Assembly: GCA_963969345.1 (NCBI GenBank)
Contig: OZ017767.1
Coordinates: 10,918,471 to 10,982,470, forward strand
Direction of reading: 5' to 3'
Source: Turbatrix aceti
Lineage: Eukaryota > Nematoda > Chromadorea > Rhabditida > Panagrolaimidae
DNA: 64,000 nt
Made by a program: the position numbers and the translations under genes. The notes under the pieces were generated by a model. It ran no database searches. It was not told where the DNA came from and was given only the letters and a program-made list of their open reading frames with translations. Numbering within the stretch: the first letter of the stretch is position 1; the number at the start of each line of letters is the position of its first letter. This document shows, piece by piece, positions 1 to 12,040 of this stretch.

Positions 1-1157
1 CAAAAGGATTTTTTTGGGTGCATTTGTATTTAATTGTATACATTATCTGTGTGTCATGCATGTTGTACAACTGCCACTTACGTTTATTTTTTTTTGGAAG
101 CCGCGGATGCCGACAATTGCCCGAAAGAAAAAAAACAAATAAAAATGGGCGTTAAGATTAAAAAAATTAAATTGGCTTTCACACAGAAAAAATACTTTGA
201 CCAGCGTTATATTGCTTTCCTGGAACAGGGAAGACACTGGAAGACACTGGGTGGGAATTTTTTGGTAGAAAAAAAATTTCCCAAAAAAATGTAAAAGACG
301 AAAATTTTTCGGAAGCTAAAAAAACTAATATTGTGCATTTTGAACTAGTTGTTTTTTGTGCAAAAAAATGCAGAAAACATACTGAGAAAAAAATCGTGTA
401 CTGAAGAAACATACATCTCGTAAAGCCGCACAAATCCAACCGATTAGGGATTATTGCCATTAGTTGACGCCATTTCCGAGTGGTATGCAAAAGAAAGCGT
501 CATTTCATCTTTTACCGCAAGGTCAGTCAAAAAAAAACACCATTCCTGCCCCCTTTGCCCACGCTGACCGAACGAAAAGTCATGCATGTTGTTATTTTTT
601 GGACCAAAACCCATTAATAAAATAAGTTCAGTTCTAGGTCTGCACTTAAAATTTCTTCACGGGTTTGACAGTCGTTTGTTCGTTCGCTCATTCTACCGAA
701 CAAACAGGCCCCTAAGGGAAAAGCTAGTAATATTTTTTACAAATTCTTAGAAAAAAAGTACAGGCGCCTAGTTATTTTTACCCCAAACATGTACCGAACA
801 TGCATATTGGTAGACGTCTCCGAAAATAAAGAAACAACAATGCATTGGTAATCATCTTTGTTATCATACATGGATCTATCTAATACGTTGTTGACGAACG
901 AGTAAATTAGGTCCAAAAGTCATAAAAAAACATGTAGTCAACAGTAATTTTTTGTATAATTTTTTTCACGTTTTTTAACAAGAAAAATTGTTTTAAAAAA
1001 ATAAATATCCAGCTAATTTTTTTTTTCATTTCATTTAAAAAATGAAAAAAAAATTTCATTCACAGACAAAAACTTCAGAGATTACTCAAACAGTAAGCAA
1101 ATATGGACCAACACAAATATAAAATGAGACGGCAGGGATTTGTTATTATCATCCGCC
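1..1157. other. AT-rich stretch, no gene seen
   Basis: No reading frame here has coding-like composition or exon borders that join to a neighbour. Short open frames are made of poly-A/T-rich codons. It ends at the target-site duplication of the foldback element beginning at 1164. Confidence 0.6.
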
Positions 1158-1163
1158 CCGGCT

Positions 1164-2252
1164 CACGGTGCGGAGTGTTCCCAACACGAAAATTTTTAGC
1201 GATTTTGTAAAAGTGTTATGTATTCGTCGACAGTTTTCGGGTATTCATATCATTTGCATTTTTTTGGCATTTTGCCATTGTGTCAAGCTAAGATCAAGCT
1301 TTTTATAGCACTTCGCACTTTATCGATTGCTCGCAAATGAACTTCGCTGCAGGAGTCCAAAGATAGAAAATATCAAATTTTGCTTTAGGCCTCCTGCCTT
1401 CCCTGTACTAAAATTTGAAAATTTCGTCTCAGTCCTGTCTTGGCACTACCCAAAGCTTCAATTTAAGCCGGCATTTGTGATTCTTCATCTACAGGCCTTG
1501 ACGGAGAGGGCAAATGAAATTTTGACTATCTTGACTACGTCGCGGGTGCACCCGTTGTACGATGATTCTGCCCAAATCATGCTTTGTTTTGCTAAATCCG
1601 ACCTGCTGATGCCAAAGAAACACAAAAAAAGTAGCTATCACAATCTGCAAGCGATATGGACTACGCATAACAGTACTCTGAAACAGGGAACTATGCACGC
1701 GCGCGGTGTTCCCCTGGGCTTTTGACGGCCAAATAGCTTGTGTTTTGGAATGCTGCTACATTGCCCTATACCTAATTGCTTACTTTTTTTTTGTGTTTCT
1801 TTGGCATCAGGAGATCGGATTTAGCAAAACAAAGCATGATTTGGGCAGAATCATCGTACAACGGGTGCACCCGCGACGTAGTCAAGATTGTCAAAATTTC
1901 ATTTGCCCTCTCCGTCAAGGCCTGTAGATGAAGAATCACAAATGCCGGCTTAAATTGAAGCTTTGGGTAGTGCCAAGACAGGACTGAGACGAAATTTTCA
2001 AATTTTAGTACAGGGAAGGCAGGAGGCCTAAAGCAAAATTTGATATTTTCTATCTTTGGACTCCTGCAGCGAAGTTCATTTGCGAGCAATCGATAAAGTG
2101 CGAAGTGCTATAAAAAGCTTGATCTTAGCTTGACACAATGGCAAAATGCCAAAAAAATGCAAATGATATATATACCCGAAAACTGTCGACGAATACATAA
2201 CACTTTTACAAAATCGCTAAAAATTTTCGTGTTGGGAACACTCCGCACCGTG
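1164..2252. mobile_element. Foldback (long inverted repeat) DNA element with 6-bp duplication
   Basis: Two arms of about 470 bp (1164-1632 and 1782-2252) are near-perfect reverse complements, with only a few mismatches noticed by eye, around a loop of about 149 bp. Both ends begin CACGGTGCGGAGTGTTCCC read inward. The 6 bp before the left end (1158-1163) and after the right end (2253-2258) are both CCGGCT, so this looks like a target-site duplication. The open frames in the arms (1327-1725 plus, 1772-2089 minus) encode the same peptide because the arms mirror each other; this is not evidence of a gene. No transposase is present, so it is non-autonomous. The superfamily is uncertain: 6 bp is an unusual duplication length. 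Confidence 0.85.
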
Positions 2253-2258
2253 CCGGCT

Positions 2259-3128
2259 ATCTGTCCTTTGTAGTATCTAGGTTTTTGGTAACAAATGAAG
2301 AGAGAAGAAATTTCACACCAGCATCGTTCGTGGCCATGGGAGGCTGGCTAGCTGTGGTCGGCGATGACAACACACTTTTAATATTATTTTTTAGTCACCC
2401 AAAAACACCCGGGCTGGGAGGCTGGGTATAATATGCGGGAAAATTTCATTATGAAACAATTAGACTGTGCAAATATTTCCCAAGAGGTTCTATTCATACA
2501 CAGCGTATTATCCCGTATCGAAGAGGGGCCGTGAAGCCATCGTGCGATGTTCGGTAGTCGCATGTATGTATTTTTTATATTTTTTTCTCCGTTTGAACAA
2601 TGACGCTTTTTTTTGCATTTTTTGGGAAGCCTGGAAGAAGAAAGAAGATACTAGCGCAACGGACATGGATGGACACATTGCTTAGCGGTCATGGGATAAA
2701 TATTAAAAATTTATACGTGAAAAATAACAGATTTTTTGGATTTGAAAGAGAGAGGCATTTATTGGAGAGATCTAATGTCAGGGACAATCGAAAGGGAAGG
2801 GGACAGACAATACGACAACAATTGGGTCAGAGTCACATTCAAATATTTATTCCGGCCTTGTTGTGCTGCGCGCAGACACCGCAGAAAGCAGGTTCCCAGC
2901 GATACGGTTCGAAGCGACTGCGGCAAGTGTGAATGCCTCCCAGAAAGGCTCGCGTTCTCAAAGGATGCGACACAAATCGACCCAGCACAGTTTCAGTCAA
3001 GCGTTTTTGAACCGTAATTCAGCTGCAAAAAACTTGAAAAATTTGTATTTGTAAATACTTTTTAAACGTAATTTTCTTTTTTTTCATTTTCCAGACGTTT
3101 ATTGTTAGTGCAAAAAATATACACATTC
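2259..3128. other. Inter-element region, no supported gene
   Basis: About 2730-3020 is less AT-rich than its surroundings and open in more than one plus-strand frame. No frame has a recognisable motif and no flanking exon joins to it in phase, so no gene is called. Confidence 0.4.
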
Positions 3129-3132
3129 TTAA

Positions 3133-4097
3133 AAGCCTGTCTGTGACAGGATTTTGGACCGGCGACCCCGTGAAAAAAAAAACCTCAAATGTTTTTAAAA
3201 AAGGTTGTAGGCCCCCTTGAGGGATTGTTAAAAAAAAATATAAAAAATTTTTCAGATGCCGGATTCTTGAGATTTGGCTTCTGAACTGTTTTTTTGTTCT
3301 GATTTTTCAACCAACTTCTTTATTGAAGCAAAAATCTGAATAAAATCATACAACTGTATTTTGGCACGAGGAATCGATTGCCGTATTCAGATTTCCCAAA
3401 AAACATCTGACTCTCCCGCAATTATCGATTTTCTGTTTTCTTCGTCACTTTTTTGGCCAAAACATGTGTATGCTGTTCGATAGGGAGGGCAAGACCTACC
3501 CTATCTTAAAGCCCGTTTTTTTTGCTACAAGATGGAAAAAAACACAAAAAAAAATATGTCGCTCTCGGTGACCAAAACAGGGAAAAACCATCAAAATGGT
3601 CAAAAAACCGTCGTAAAATAACAACGATGAAGCAAAGCGCACCAAGAGTCACAGCGTGCGCATTGCGATGCGCGCAGCGCGTAGTTGATTTTTTGACCAT
3701 TTTGATGGTTTTTCCCTGTTTTGGTCACCGAGAGCGACATATTTTTTTTTACACATGTTTTGGCCAAAAAACTGACGGAAAAAACAGAAAATCGATAATT
3801 GCAGGAGAGTCAGATGTTTTTTGGGAAATCTGAATACGGCAATCGATTCCTCGTGCCAAAATACAGTTGTATGATTTTATTCAGATTTTTGCTTCAATAA
3901 AGAAGTTGGTTGAAAAATCAGAACAAAAAAACAGTTCAGAAGCCAAATCTCAAGAATCCGGCATCTGAAAAATTTTTTATATTTTTTTTTAACAATCCCT
4001 CAAGGGGGCCTACAACCTTGGTTAAAAACATTTGAGGTTTTTTTTTCACGGGGTCGCACCTTCCACCTTAATCTGAAATCCTGTCACAGACTGTCTC
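3133..4097. mobile_element. TTAA-flanked foldback element (PALTTAA/piggyBac-like MITE)
   Basis: A long palindrome whose outer ends read AAGCCTGTCTGTGACAGG on the left and AGAGACAGTCTGTGACAGG on the right (reverse complement), flanked on both sides by TTAA (3129-3132 and 4098-4101). The arms meet around a GC-rich loop at about 3607-3690 that contains GCGTGCGCATTGCGATGCGCGC. The left arm carries about 70 bp near 3470-3540 that the right arm lacks, so the arms have diverged by an indel. No transposase frame is present. TTAA duplication is typical of piggyBac-type elements and of the PALTTAA families of worms; the assignment rests only on that. Confidence 0.8.
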
Positions 4098-4101
4098 TTA
4101 A

Positions 4102-7100
4102 AGTTTATTTTTTTAAATTTATTTGCATAGTGATTGAAACTACATAAATAAATTTAAAAAATTGCATGCCAATGATCATAAATTAAAAAAAATTTTAATT
4201 TGTCTTACTAGCAAAGTTTTACTGTTATTAAAATAAATATATAAAAACAGGAAGTTAACATGAATCACTAAATAAATAGAACTCACAGAAAGTTTAAATA
4301 AACAATTTTTTTAATGACACGATGCTACATCTAACACTCAATGACAGTATCCATTAACATTATTCGGAACGCGATTAGACCAAAGTATTATATTTAGAAT
4401 GACAAAAGCAACTGCGAAAACGGCAGAACTTTTTTAGGGAGTTCAAATAAAAATACGGTAAGGTAAGCCTTTTCATTTGACCACTTCCAAAAAAGTATAA
4501 AGAAATGAAAATGAGGAATTTTTTTTGTAGTCCATGAAATTCAAACAATAGCTACAAAAATGGGTACAAAAAATATATACAAAACTTTAAGTCTTCCTCG
4601 ATTACGTAAAACAACGACTCAAAGGCGTCTTGCCTTTGTTTCAACCCACAATGGTCAGAGTACAACATTCAAAAGCAAGCCAATATCTAAATGTTTGCAC
4701 GTAAATAAAAATACGCAACTTACACTTCCTTCTTCATTTTTTTCGCATCAGGATGTCCTTATTATTTTGCAATTTGAGAGTCGTCTGTGTTCATGTGTCG
4801 TCATAAAATTGGGACCACAGAGTGAGAAACTTCATCTTCTTTATCAGTCTGTGGGGTAAAAGCGTTATCGTTGTTCGTCTCAACGCCTACCCCAATGGGC
4901 ACACATTTCTGGACCGGGAAGGAACCGTTGTGTTTGTTCATAAAAAATAAAAAGTATATTTTAGTATCAATTCAATTCAGTAAAGTGTTATGAAATATAA
5001 ATTATACATATGCAACACATGCTACTGCGCCTGCCTGGCTCGTGCCCTAAAAAGGAAGTGTAAAATGCAACTTTTTTTCTGAGTGAGTTCTTCGAAGTGA
5101 CCATCTATCTATGTATGCTTTTTAGACTCAACATGCCCTGCTTATTGCATTCCAAAACCCATAAATCACTCAATTAAGCCATCAAAAAACCAATCCGACA
5201 AAATTCACATAAAAATTAGCAACAATGGATGCACCGGGGTGCCAGCCAACAAAAAGTCCGAAAATTGTTGCTGGTCAGTGTGTGTAAAAGTACGAGCACG
5301 GATAAGTGACAATAAATCGGGATTTATGGGATAAAACAAAGGTGAAGAGGATCAAAAAGGTATTTATCAGCTATCAATGAACACTGGGCAAAGGCACTAT
5401 TATTTCACTTCATATTCACCAGAAATTGAGTGCTAAAAGAATTTTGTGTTTGTTAATAAAAAAATTACTGATTGATATTTTTTGACTGACGACAGAAATG
5501 ACGACAGTTATTGTTTTTTTTCTTAGAAATGGTGTGAAAAACAAAGGATTATCGTGAAAAAAATATGGATAACGCGTGGTTTTTTTGCATGATTTTTTTG
5601 CTAGTTGACTAAAAAAAACTAAATTTATTGTAACATAAAAACCACATTGTTTTTTAAATGAGTTTCAGAACGATAAAAACCTACGTACCGCATTTTGTTG
5701 ATAAAATGAAACAAAATTAGCAAAGTAAAAAAATATATACCAAATTTTGTGGCTCTTGTGAACTCACCGCGTCCTCATCCATCATAACTTTGAATTTGAA
5801 CTTGTATTTTTCTTATCTCATTTTTTATGATATCATATTGCATTAATTTTTTTTGTTAACTTTGGTCATCCTGACATGTATCTAGAACACGGATGACACT
5901 TTTTTTGAAAACGAAAAACGATCATGAGCAGGATATAAAACGACCGGAATCTAAAACAAGCGGGAATAACAATAGTCAAAATATTTATTAGTTTTTTTTT
6001 ATTTTACATGCCTGTACGTATGAAAAATAAATATTACAAATAAAAATATAAAAAAATTATTATGAGAAGTCATGAGATTTCAATCAAAAACTACGAGAAA
6101 TTTTTTTAGATGCATTTCAAGTTTTGTATTTTTTTATTTTTTTAACTTGAATTTTTTGTACTTTTTTATTTTATTTTATTTTATTTAAAAAAAAAATTAT
6201 ATTTATAAAAAAATTAAGAAATGAAATTTAAATTTTTTTTCATATTGTTTTCAATTCCGTAAAAAATAATTTACAACTCAAATTCTTGCCTTCCAAATTT
6301 TTTGAATTTTTTTGAGTATAGACTTTTTTGCTGTTTTTCTGCATCATAAGGTCAAAGTTGGCGGTTTTTGAATCTTATAAATGTGACCTTCTCTCTCTCC
6401 CAGTTCTTCGTCTTTTTTTCCCAAACAATGTCGTATGGTATACCATCACCATCCATCCATAACGGCTATTGTTATATATTTGCTTTCTCAAGTTGACTGA
6501 CCACTGCTGCTTCGATTCCCAAGCAGGCAAGCAGTTATAGCGACAGACACAATGACTAAATACGGAATAAGAAATAGAAAAAAACTTCGGCGGCCCCATA
6601 ATAAATACTGGACTTGCCATGATTCACATCATTTGTTTTTATCACATTTTTTTTCCTTCTTTCCGGGCGGACAAAAAATATGAAAGTCTATCAAAAAAAG
6701 GAAGAATGCCTCCCCCATCACGACCCTCATTGTTCGGTTTATCTAATGAAGTACGTTCTATTTTTTCGAGTCTTCCTCACTCGTCGAAGCCCGTAGAATT
6801 GGTTTCTTTCTTACGCGCAATTTCACAAGTTCCCAAAAATCACCATTTGCCTTGGCCTGCTTTGTGATGTGTTTTTTCCTTTCGGTTTCATTTTTTTCAC
6901 TTGACTGCTCGCCTTACCTTGGAAATGAATAGTGCGTATAAATGGCGAAAAAAATACATTTTTGTTATAAAATCATAACCCTGGAAACAATCACTTTTCT
7001 GCGGCCTAGTTTGAAAAAATGTAACTGAAGCGTTTTCCAAAATAGAATTTTTTTACGGATTTTGTTCCGTTGAATTTCGTTATTTTTTGTCTGTTTTTTT

Positions 7101-9770
7101 TAATGTTTTTTTTTAAATTTGATCTGTTGCCAGGTTACGACATTTCCGATTCGGTTATGTACGTGTTTGTTTGCAGAGAATTTCAAATTTGTTTGTTCAC
7201 AAAATTTTATCTTCATTTTTTTAAATTCATTTTTTCGCTCAAAAAATGAAAAAAGGAATAAAAATACGAGAAAAACGAAAATTACGGTAAAAAAAATGGC
7301 TAGCGATATTTTTCAAAAGTCGTTAAAAAAATGTTCACATATTTTGTCTATACTTGAGGTGATTACTTTTTGCTAAATGAAATAAATGATTTTTTTTGTA
7401 ATTTTTTTATTTTTTACAAAAAAAATCAATTTTTTACAATTTGTTGCCAAATCAACTCTTTTTTTTATTTCTTTTGATTGTCAAACCCATATTAACCTGA
7501 CAAACACCTTTCCAGTTAGTATTTCAACTACCTTATTTTTGTTGCATTACATCCAGTTTTTTAATCACCCTAAAAGTGGTAAAAACCAGGCTCAAAACAA
7601 ATAAATCTTTTTCTTCCTTTTTTTGCGTCCATTTCATGGAAAAAAAGAGTAAACCTCAAGTGGTTATCATCAGTGGTTTGATGTCTGTAAACAAAATAAC
7701 CCTTCATCTTCATCTCCTCTCTCCAACCCGTACTGGTGGGAATATAGATTGATACACAAACACAGAGAGGTGCCCCCCTCTCTGTGTTTGTCACGACATT
7801 TATCACACAAGTCTTTGACCACAAGGGCACTTTTAAGAGACCCTCTTTTTTTCTCCGTGTTCGTGGACTGAAAAAAAAGTGAATTGACATTGGCTATAAA
7901 AGTGTTACCGTTTTTGTGCCCTTTCTGACCGGTTAAACACGTTTCAGTGTACTGTAAAAAATACAAATCGGGGAAGGAGGGGGCGGATTAAGGACAGGAT
8001 GGGGTTATTTTATAATGCGGGTTCGGATTCACTCAAAACCTCGAGGCAAAGCATTTTTCATGTTGGTTACGGCAAAAATTGATGAAAGGATGTCGGTTTA
8101 TTAAATTTTGAAAAATGAAAGAAGTTTTACTATAGACTTTGTTTTGCTAAGATAAGAAATTTATTTTAGGGAGGTATAAAAGGGCATTTGTTGTTCACAT
8201 AGTGCTCAGATTTTTGCACATACTTGCCAAAAATAGAGTGTTAGAGTTCAAAGTTTCTGAATCTCTGGAGAGATCCGTGCCCCTAGTCTCCTATTAATTT
8301 TTGCCCTCCGTCCCCGACTGATGTCTTTTCCGTATCCGATAAATTCTGTCTTCGATTGTATCCGACATTGAACAAAAATTTATGTTAAATACATAAGTAA
8401 AACGAACACAAAAATGCTCAATTAGGAAAAACAACGGTGAATACAAACAATTTTTTCTAAATAAACAAACTGACAATCATATTTTTTTTTATTTTTTTGC
8501 GCTGTTAAACTTACATTGTCTCCGTCTTCCCAGAGTTTTGTCTTCGGGAAAGGTTCAACGTCTATTTGAGAAGTGCAAAAGGGATATAAATAACATTTGT
8601 CACTCCCACGGTGTTTCGATTTGCTAAAAATAAGGCGCACAATTTTTTTAGTTGAATGGATTGCCAATTGCACGTATCAAGTGCCGCATTCTAGAAATCT
8701 TTAAAAAACGTTATAATACGTTTTTATTGGTAAAAAAATCTCAGTAATGCAAAAAATACACTTCAATAAATTTCAGTATTTTTTTATAATAAAAAATATT
8801 TTTGAAAGTGAGAAATCAAGTTTTCCAACTGTCAAGTTGATTTTTCAATTTTTGTCAAGATCAGTCTACTATGCTTATGTTATATTCATATGAGGGCTGT
8901 TCGTCTTGTTCACAGCAATGTTACAAGATCAATGACTGAAATCGGATATGCCATGTTTTTTTTCGTCCTTCAAACCACCTGACAAATTCAATTATCCCAG
9001 TTGCTTTACGAACTATTACTGACTTCCTCAAAAATCTTATTTTGACAGAAACTCTTCTTTCGGTTTGTCGAACGACTACGGACACTAATTGACCTTCAGG
9101 TTTACTAAAAGGTCGTTCTGGAGGTTTCTTTGTTCCCTTTTACCGTTTCATCCGCCCAAGAGGAAAATGAATGCGGAAAACAAAAAATGTGTAAATAGAG
9201 TTCTGAACTGTTTTCTTTCTTTGCATTTTGGTTCTCTGGCGTAAACTGCATTCAAATACGCCTAGACCAAAAATTATTCTGCAGTCTAAATGCCAAAAAT
9301 GACAATGTGACAAAAATTTTTTAAACTAAAATAGGAAGGGCAGTAAATTTTTTTGTTTGGTAATTTTGACGTATGCCTGTCACGTAAAAAATAGTAAATG
9401 AGTTTTTTTGCTTTGGTTTGATTTTCCTATTGCTCGCAATTTTTTTTAAACCGCAGAATCCGTTAAAAACAACAAAATATACCTACAACACTGACATCAA
9501 TAACAAATACAATTTCCATTTTTCTCTCCCTACCACTTACTATGATTTTTACCGGTGTTGTGTTAATGTAAATACATGTTGTAACATTGTATCCCGCGTG
9601 TGAATATTTATATAAAAAAAGTACAACAATGTGATTTTTGGTACAACAAAAACTGTTTTTTAATCTTTTTATGTTGTCATTTTTTTATAATAATATTTAC
9701 TCTTTTTTGTTTTGGAAATTGTTTTTATTGTACTCATGACTCACACAAAAAAATATTCTGTCAATATTTC
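4102..9770. other. Gene-poor AT-rich stretch
   Basis: No gene supported. Frames such as 4560-4859, 6619-6867 and 7119-7376 are low-complexity and rich in Lys/Phe/Asn. The only notable local structure is the hairpin at 7756-7791. Confidence 0.5.
7756..7791. repeat. Perfect 15-bp hairpin
   Basis: The arm ACAAACACAGAGAGG (7756-7770) is followed by the loop TGCCCC and its exact reverse complement (7777-7791). It lies in non-coding DNA with no mobile-element ends in sight. Function unknown. Confidence 0.75.
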
Positions 9771-9778
9771 AGACCATA

Positions 9779-11598
9779 ATGAAGCGAACAACTGCTCAAA
9801 AATCCTTCACAACGCTTGCCTTGTTCATCTCAGCCTGTCTACCGTTAGCCATAAATTCTCTAAAATGTGTAAATTGCCGGACGTACGAAAAAGAACTCGT
9901 GTAAGTGAACCAATGTTTTTTTACGTGAGAAAAAGCCGGATGCTGAAATAATTTTGAGAAAAAGCCGGATGCTCGGAAAAAAACAAAAAAAAATTTAAAT
10001 TTAAAAAATACAATTTTTTTTATCAAAAACAATTTTTTTTAAAATAAATTTTTAGATGTGAAGAGGATTGCGAAGGCGAATTTTGCGTATTCTGGACCTA
10101 CAGAGAAATGTCTATTGATCACAAAATACAGGTGAGATACAGTGCACAATTTATTGTCACCGCAGTTGAAAAAAATAATTTTTCAGGGTTGTATCTCGGG
10201 TATTGATTACGATAACATCCCCATGGGATGCAGGAGCAATCAGGTGGAAGCTACAATGTGCCTTTGCAAGTGAGTTCTGGAACAAAAAAAATTGTTTAAA
10301 AAAATTAATAATGTAAAATATTTTTTGTGGATTTTTAGTTCAACAGATCACTGCAACCACGACGAAGTACTCTTTTCTCCAGCCGCAGTACCAAGCGCCA
10401 TGATAAAGCTGCCAGATGCAAAGTGCAGCAGCTACACCGAAGCCCCGTACATCCACAAAGTCAATCGGGAAAATACCTGTCAGGGAAATTACTGTTACTA
10501 CACGCAGACCAATGTTAGTAATTTTTTTTGCGGTCATAACACTATAAAAAATTTTTAGACGACAAATTTTAACGGTGATTCTGAAGTCCTGACATCGACA
10601 TCGTGCGGACAGATGCCGCAATTTAATTTTGACTTTTTGATCGGCAGTCTTTGGCCGGGACCTGGATTTTTTGCCAATGGATGCTACATGCTGCAGGCTC
10701 ATGGAAAGGATACTATGCTCGGATGCAGTTGTTCTACTGTAAGTAAAAAAAATTATCAAAAAACTAAATGAAAATATAAAAAGTAAAATAAAATATAAAA
10801 AAAATTTAATATAAGAAATTAAAAGAATAAAACTATATTTTTGAGGTAAAAAATATTTAAATTTAAAATAACAAATTTAATTAATTTTTAATTTTTTAAT
10901 TTAAAAAATAATAAATTTTAAAAGTTTAAATTTTAAAAATAAAAAAAATTTAAATTTTAAATAGAAAAAATAGATAAAAACAATTTTTTAACACTAACAA
11001 ATTTTTTAGGACAACTGCAACAGCCAAAACCCATATCCCATCACCCCAGGAAACACTCACTGCCACCTGGCCTACGGTGCGACTTCCGAAGATCAACTCA
11101 ATGCCAAGGAGTACTGCCGAGGGGATTACTGTGTTCTTCAAAAAACAGTCGTGCCAGGATACGGTACCCAATGGCTCAAGGGGTGCTTGAGTGTCAATGA
11201 GACGGATACGGTCAGCAAAATGAAGGTAAACTTTACAAATCGAATATAAATATTTAGTACAACGCATTTTATTCTAGGCTGGCTACCGTAACATTCTGGG
11301 CGTCCATCAATGGTTCTGTCAGTCAGACTTTTGCAACTTTGACATCCAATCCGTCAGCGAGCAAAAACCAAATGCAGCTTCTGTGAACTTGTTTCCTCAT
11401 CCGCGAGGTGGTTCAAACATAATCTTGGACACCGATACAGAAGAAGAAATTTTGGAATTACCTGAGAGCAAAAACTCAGGAATGCAGGTCAATCAGTTGT
11501 CAGAGTCCCATCCTCACACCGCGAGTTCGACCACTCTCGTGTACCCAGAACTCGTCCTGTTGACGACAATCGTACTATCTATTTACCTGTGCATGTAA
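9779..11598 (+). CDS. Secreted, likely GPI-anchored protein with three ET/Ly6-like cysteine modules
   Basis: Seven exons join in phase: 9779-9900, 10056-10131, 10187-10269, 10339-10513, 10559-10738, 11010-11225, 11278-11598 (390 aa). A splice acceptor (TTTCAG) ends 6 nt before the ATG. Residues 1-27 form a basic then hydrophobic signal peptide. Three cysteine-rich modules follow; each contains G-(E/N/D)-(F/Y)-C and closes with a C-x-C..CN type end: CLCNSTDHCN, CSCSTDNCN and WFCQSDFCN. This ending is typical of nematode ET modules and of Ly6/three-finger domains. After an acidic Ser-rich linker the chain ends in a short hydrophobic tail (LVLLTTIVLSIYLCM) with no cytoplasmic part, as expected for a GPI signal. 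The role is unknown; extracellular binding at the cell surface is inferred. Confidence is high for the gene and moderate for GPI anchoring. Confidence 0.82.
9927..9973 (+). repeat. Short direct repeat in intron 1
   Basis: Two copies of GAGAAAAAGCCGGATGCT (starting about 9927 and 9956) lie 29 bp apart in the first intron of the ET-module gene. Confidence 0.6.
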
Positions 11599-12040
11599 AT
11601 GTTGTACCATTCTTACCTGTACCATATCTATTATTAGCATGTTCATAAAAAGCAACCAACCTACATTCGTTCATTTGCAGGCACGGGCATCACATAAATG
11701 CCAATGTGACCTCACCTGACGTCAACGTTTTGCGCCATTGTATTCTTTTCCCTTTTTTGTACCCCAGGCAGGGAGAAAGCTGCGAGTAGACAAACGTATA
11801 CCATATTTATGACAACTTGTTCGCAGGTGTTCTGATGCCTGACGCGCAGATTCGTGACTCTTTGTAGTATTGGACCTCCCCTAGTTGACATAGGCGTGCG
11901 AAATTTATAGGTAAGCATAAATGCGTAAGCTTTACAAATTCTTATTTAAAAACAGTTAACGCTGCATTCTTCCTTCGTCATTTCTGCCCGCGTCGGTTGA
12001 CGACTTTACTCATGACTAAAATTTTTTTTAGGCCTAAAGC

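Noticed and set aside
1327..2089. Two opposite-strand open frames encoding the same 100-aa peptide
   Set aside because: They are mirror images in the arms of the foldback element; the identity comes from the palindrome and there are no motifs.
2736..3054. Exon in the region between the first two foldback elements
   Set aside because: Three overlapping frames are open, none has motifs, and no acceptor/donor pair joins to another coding segment.
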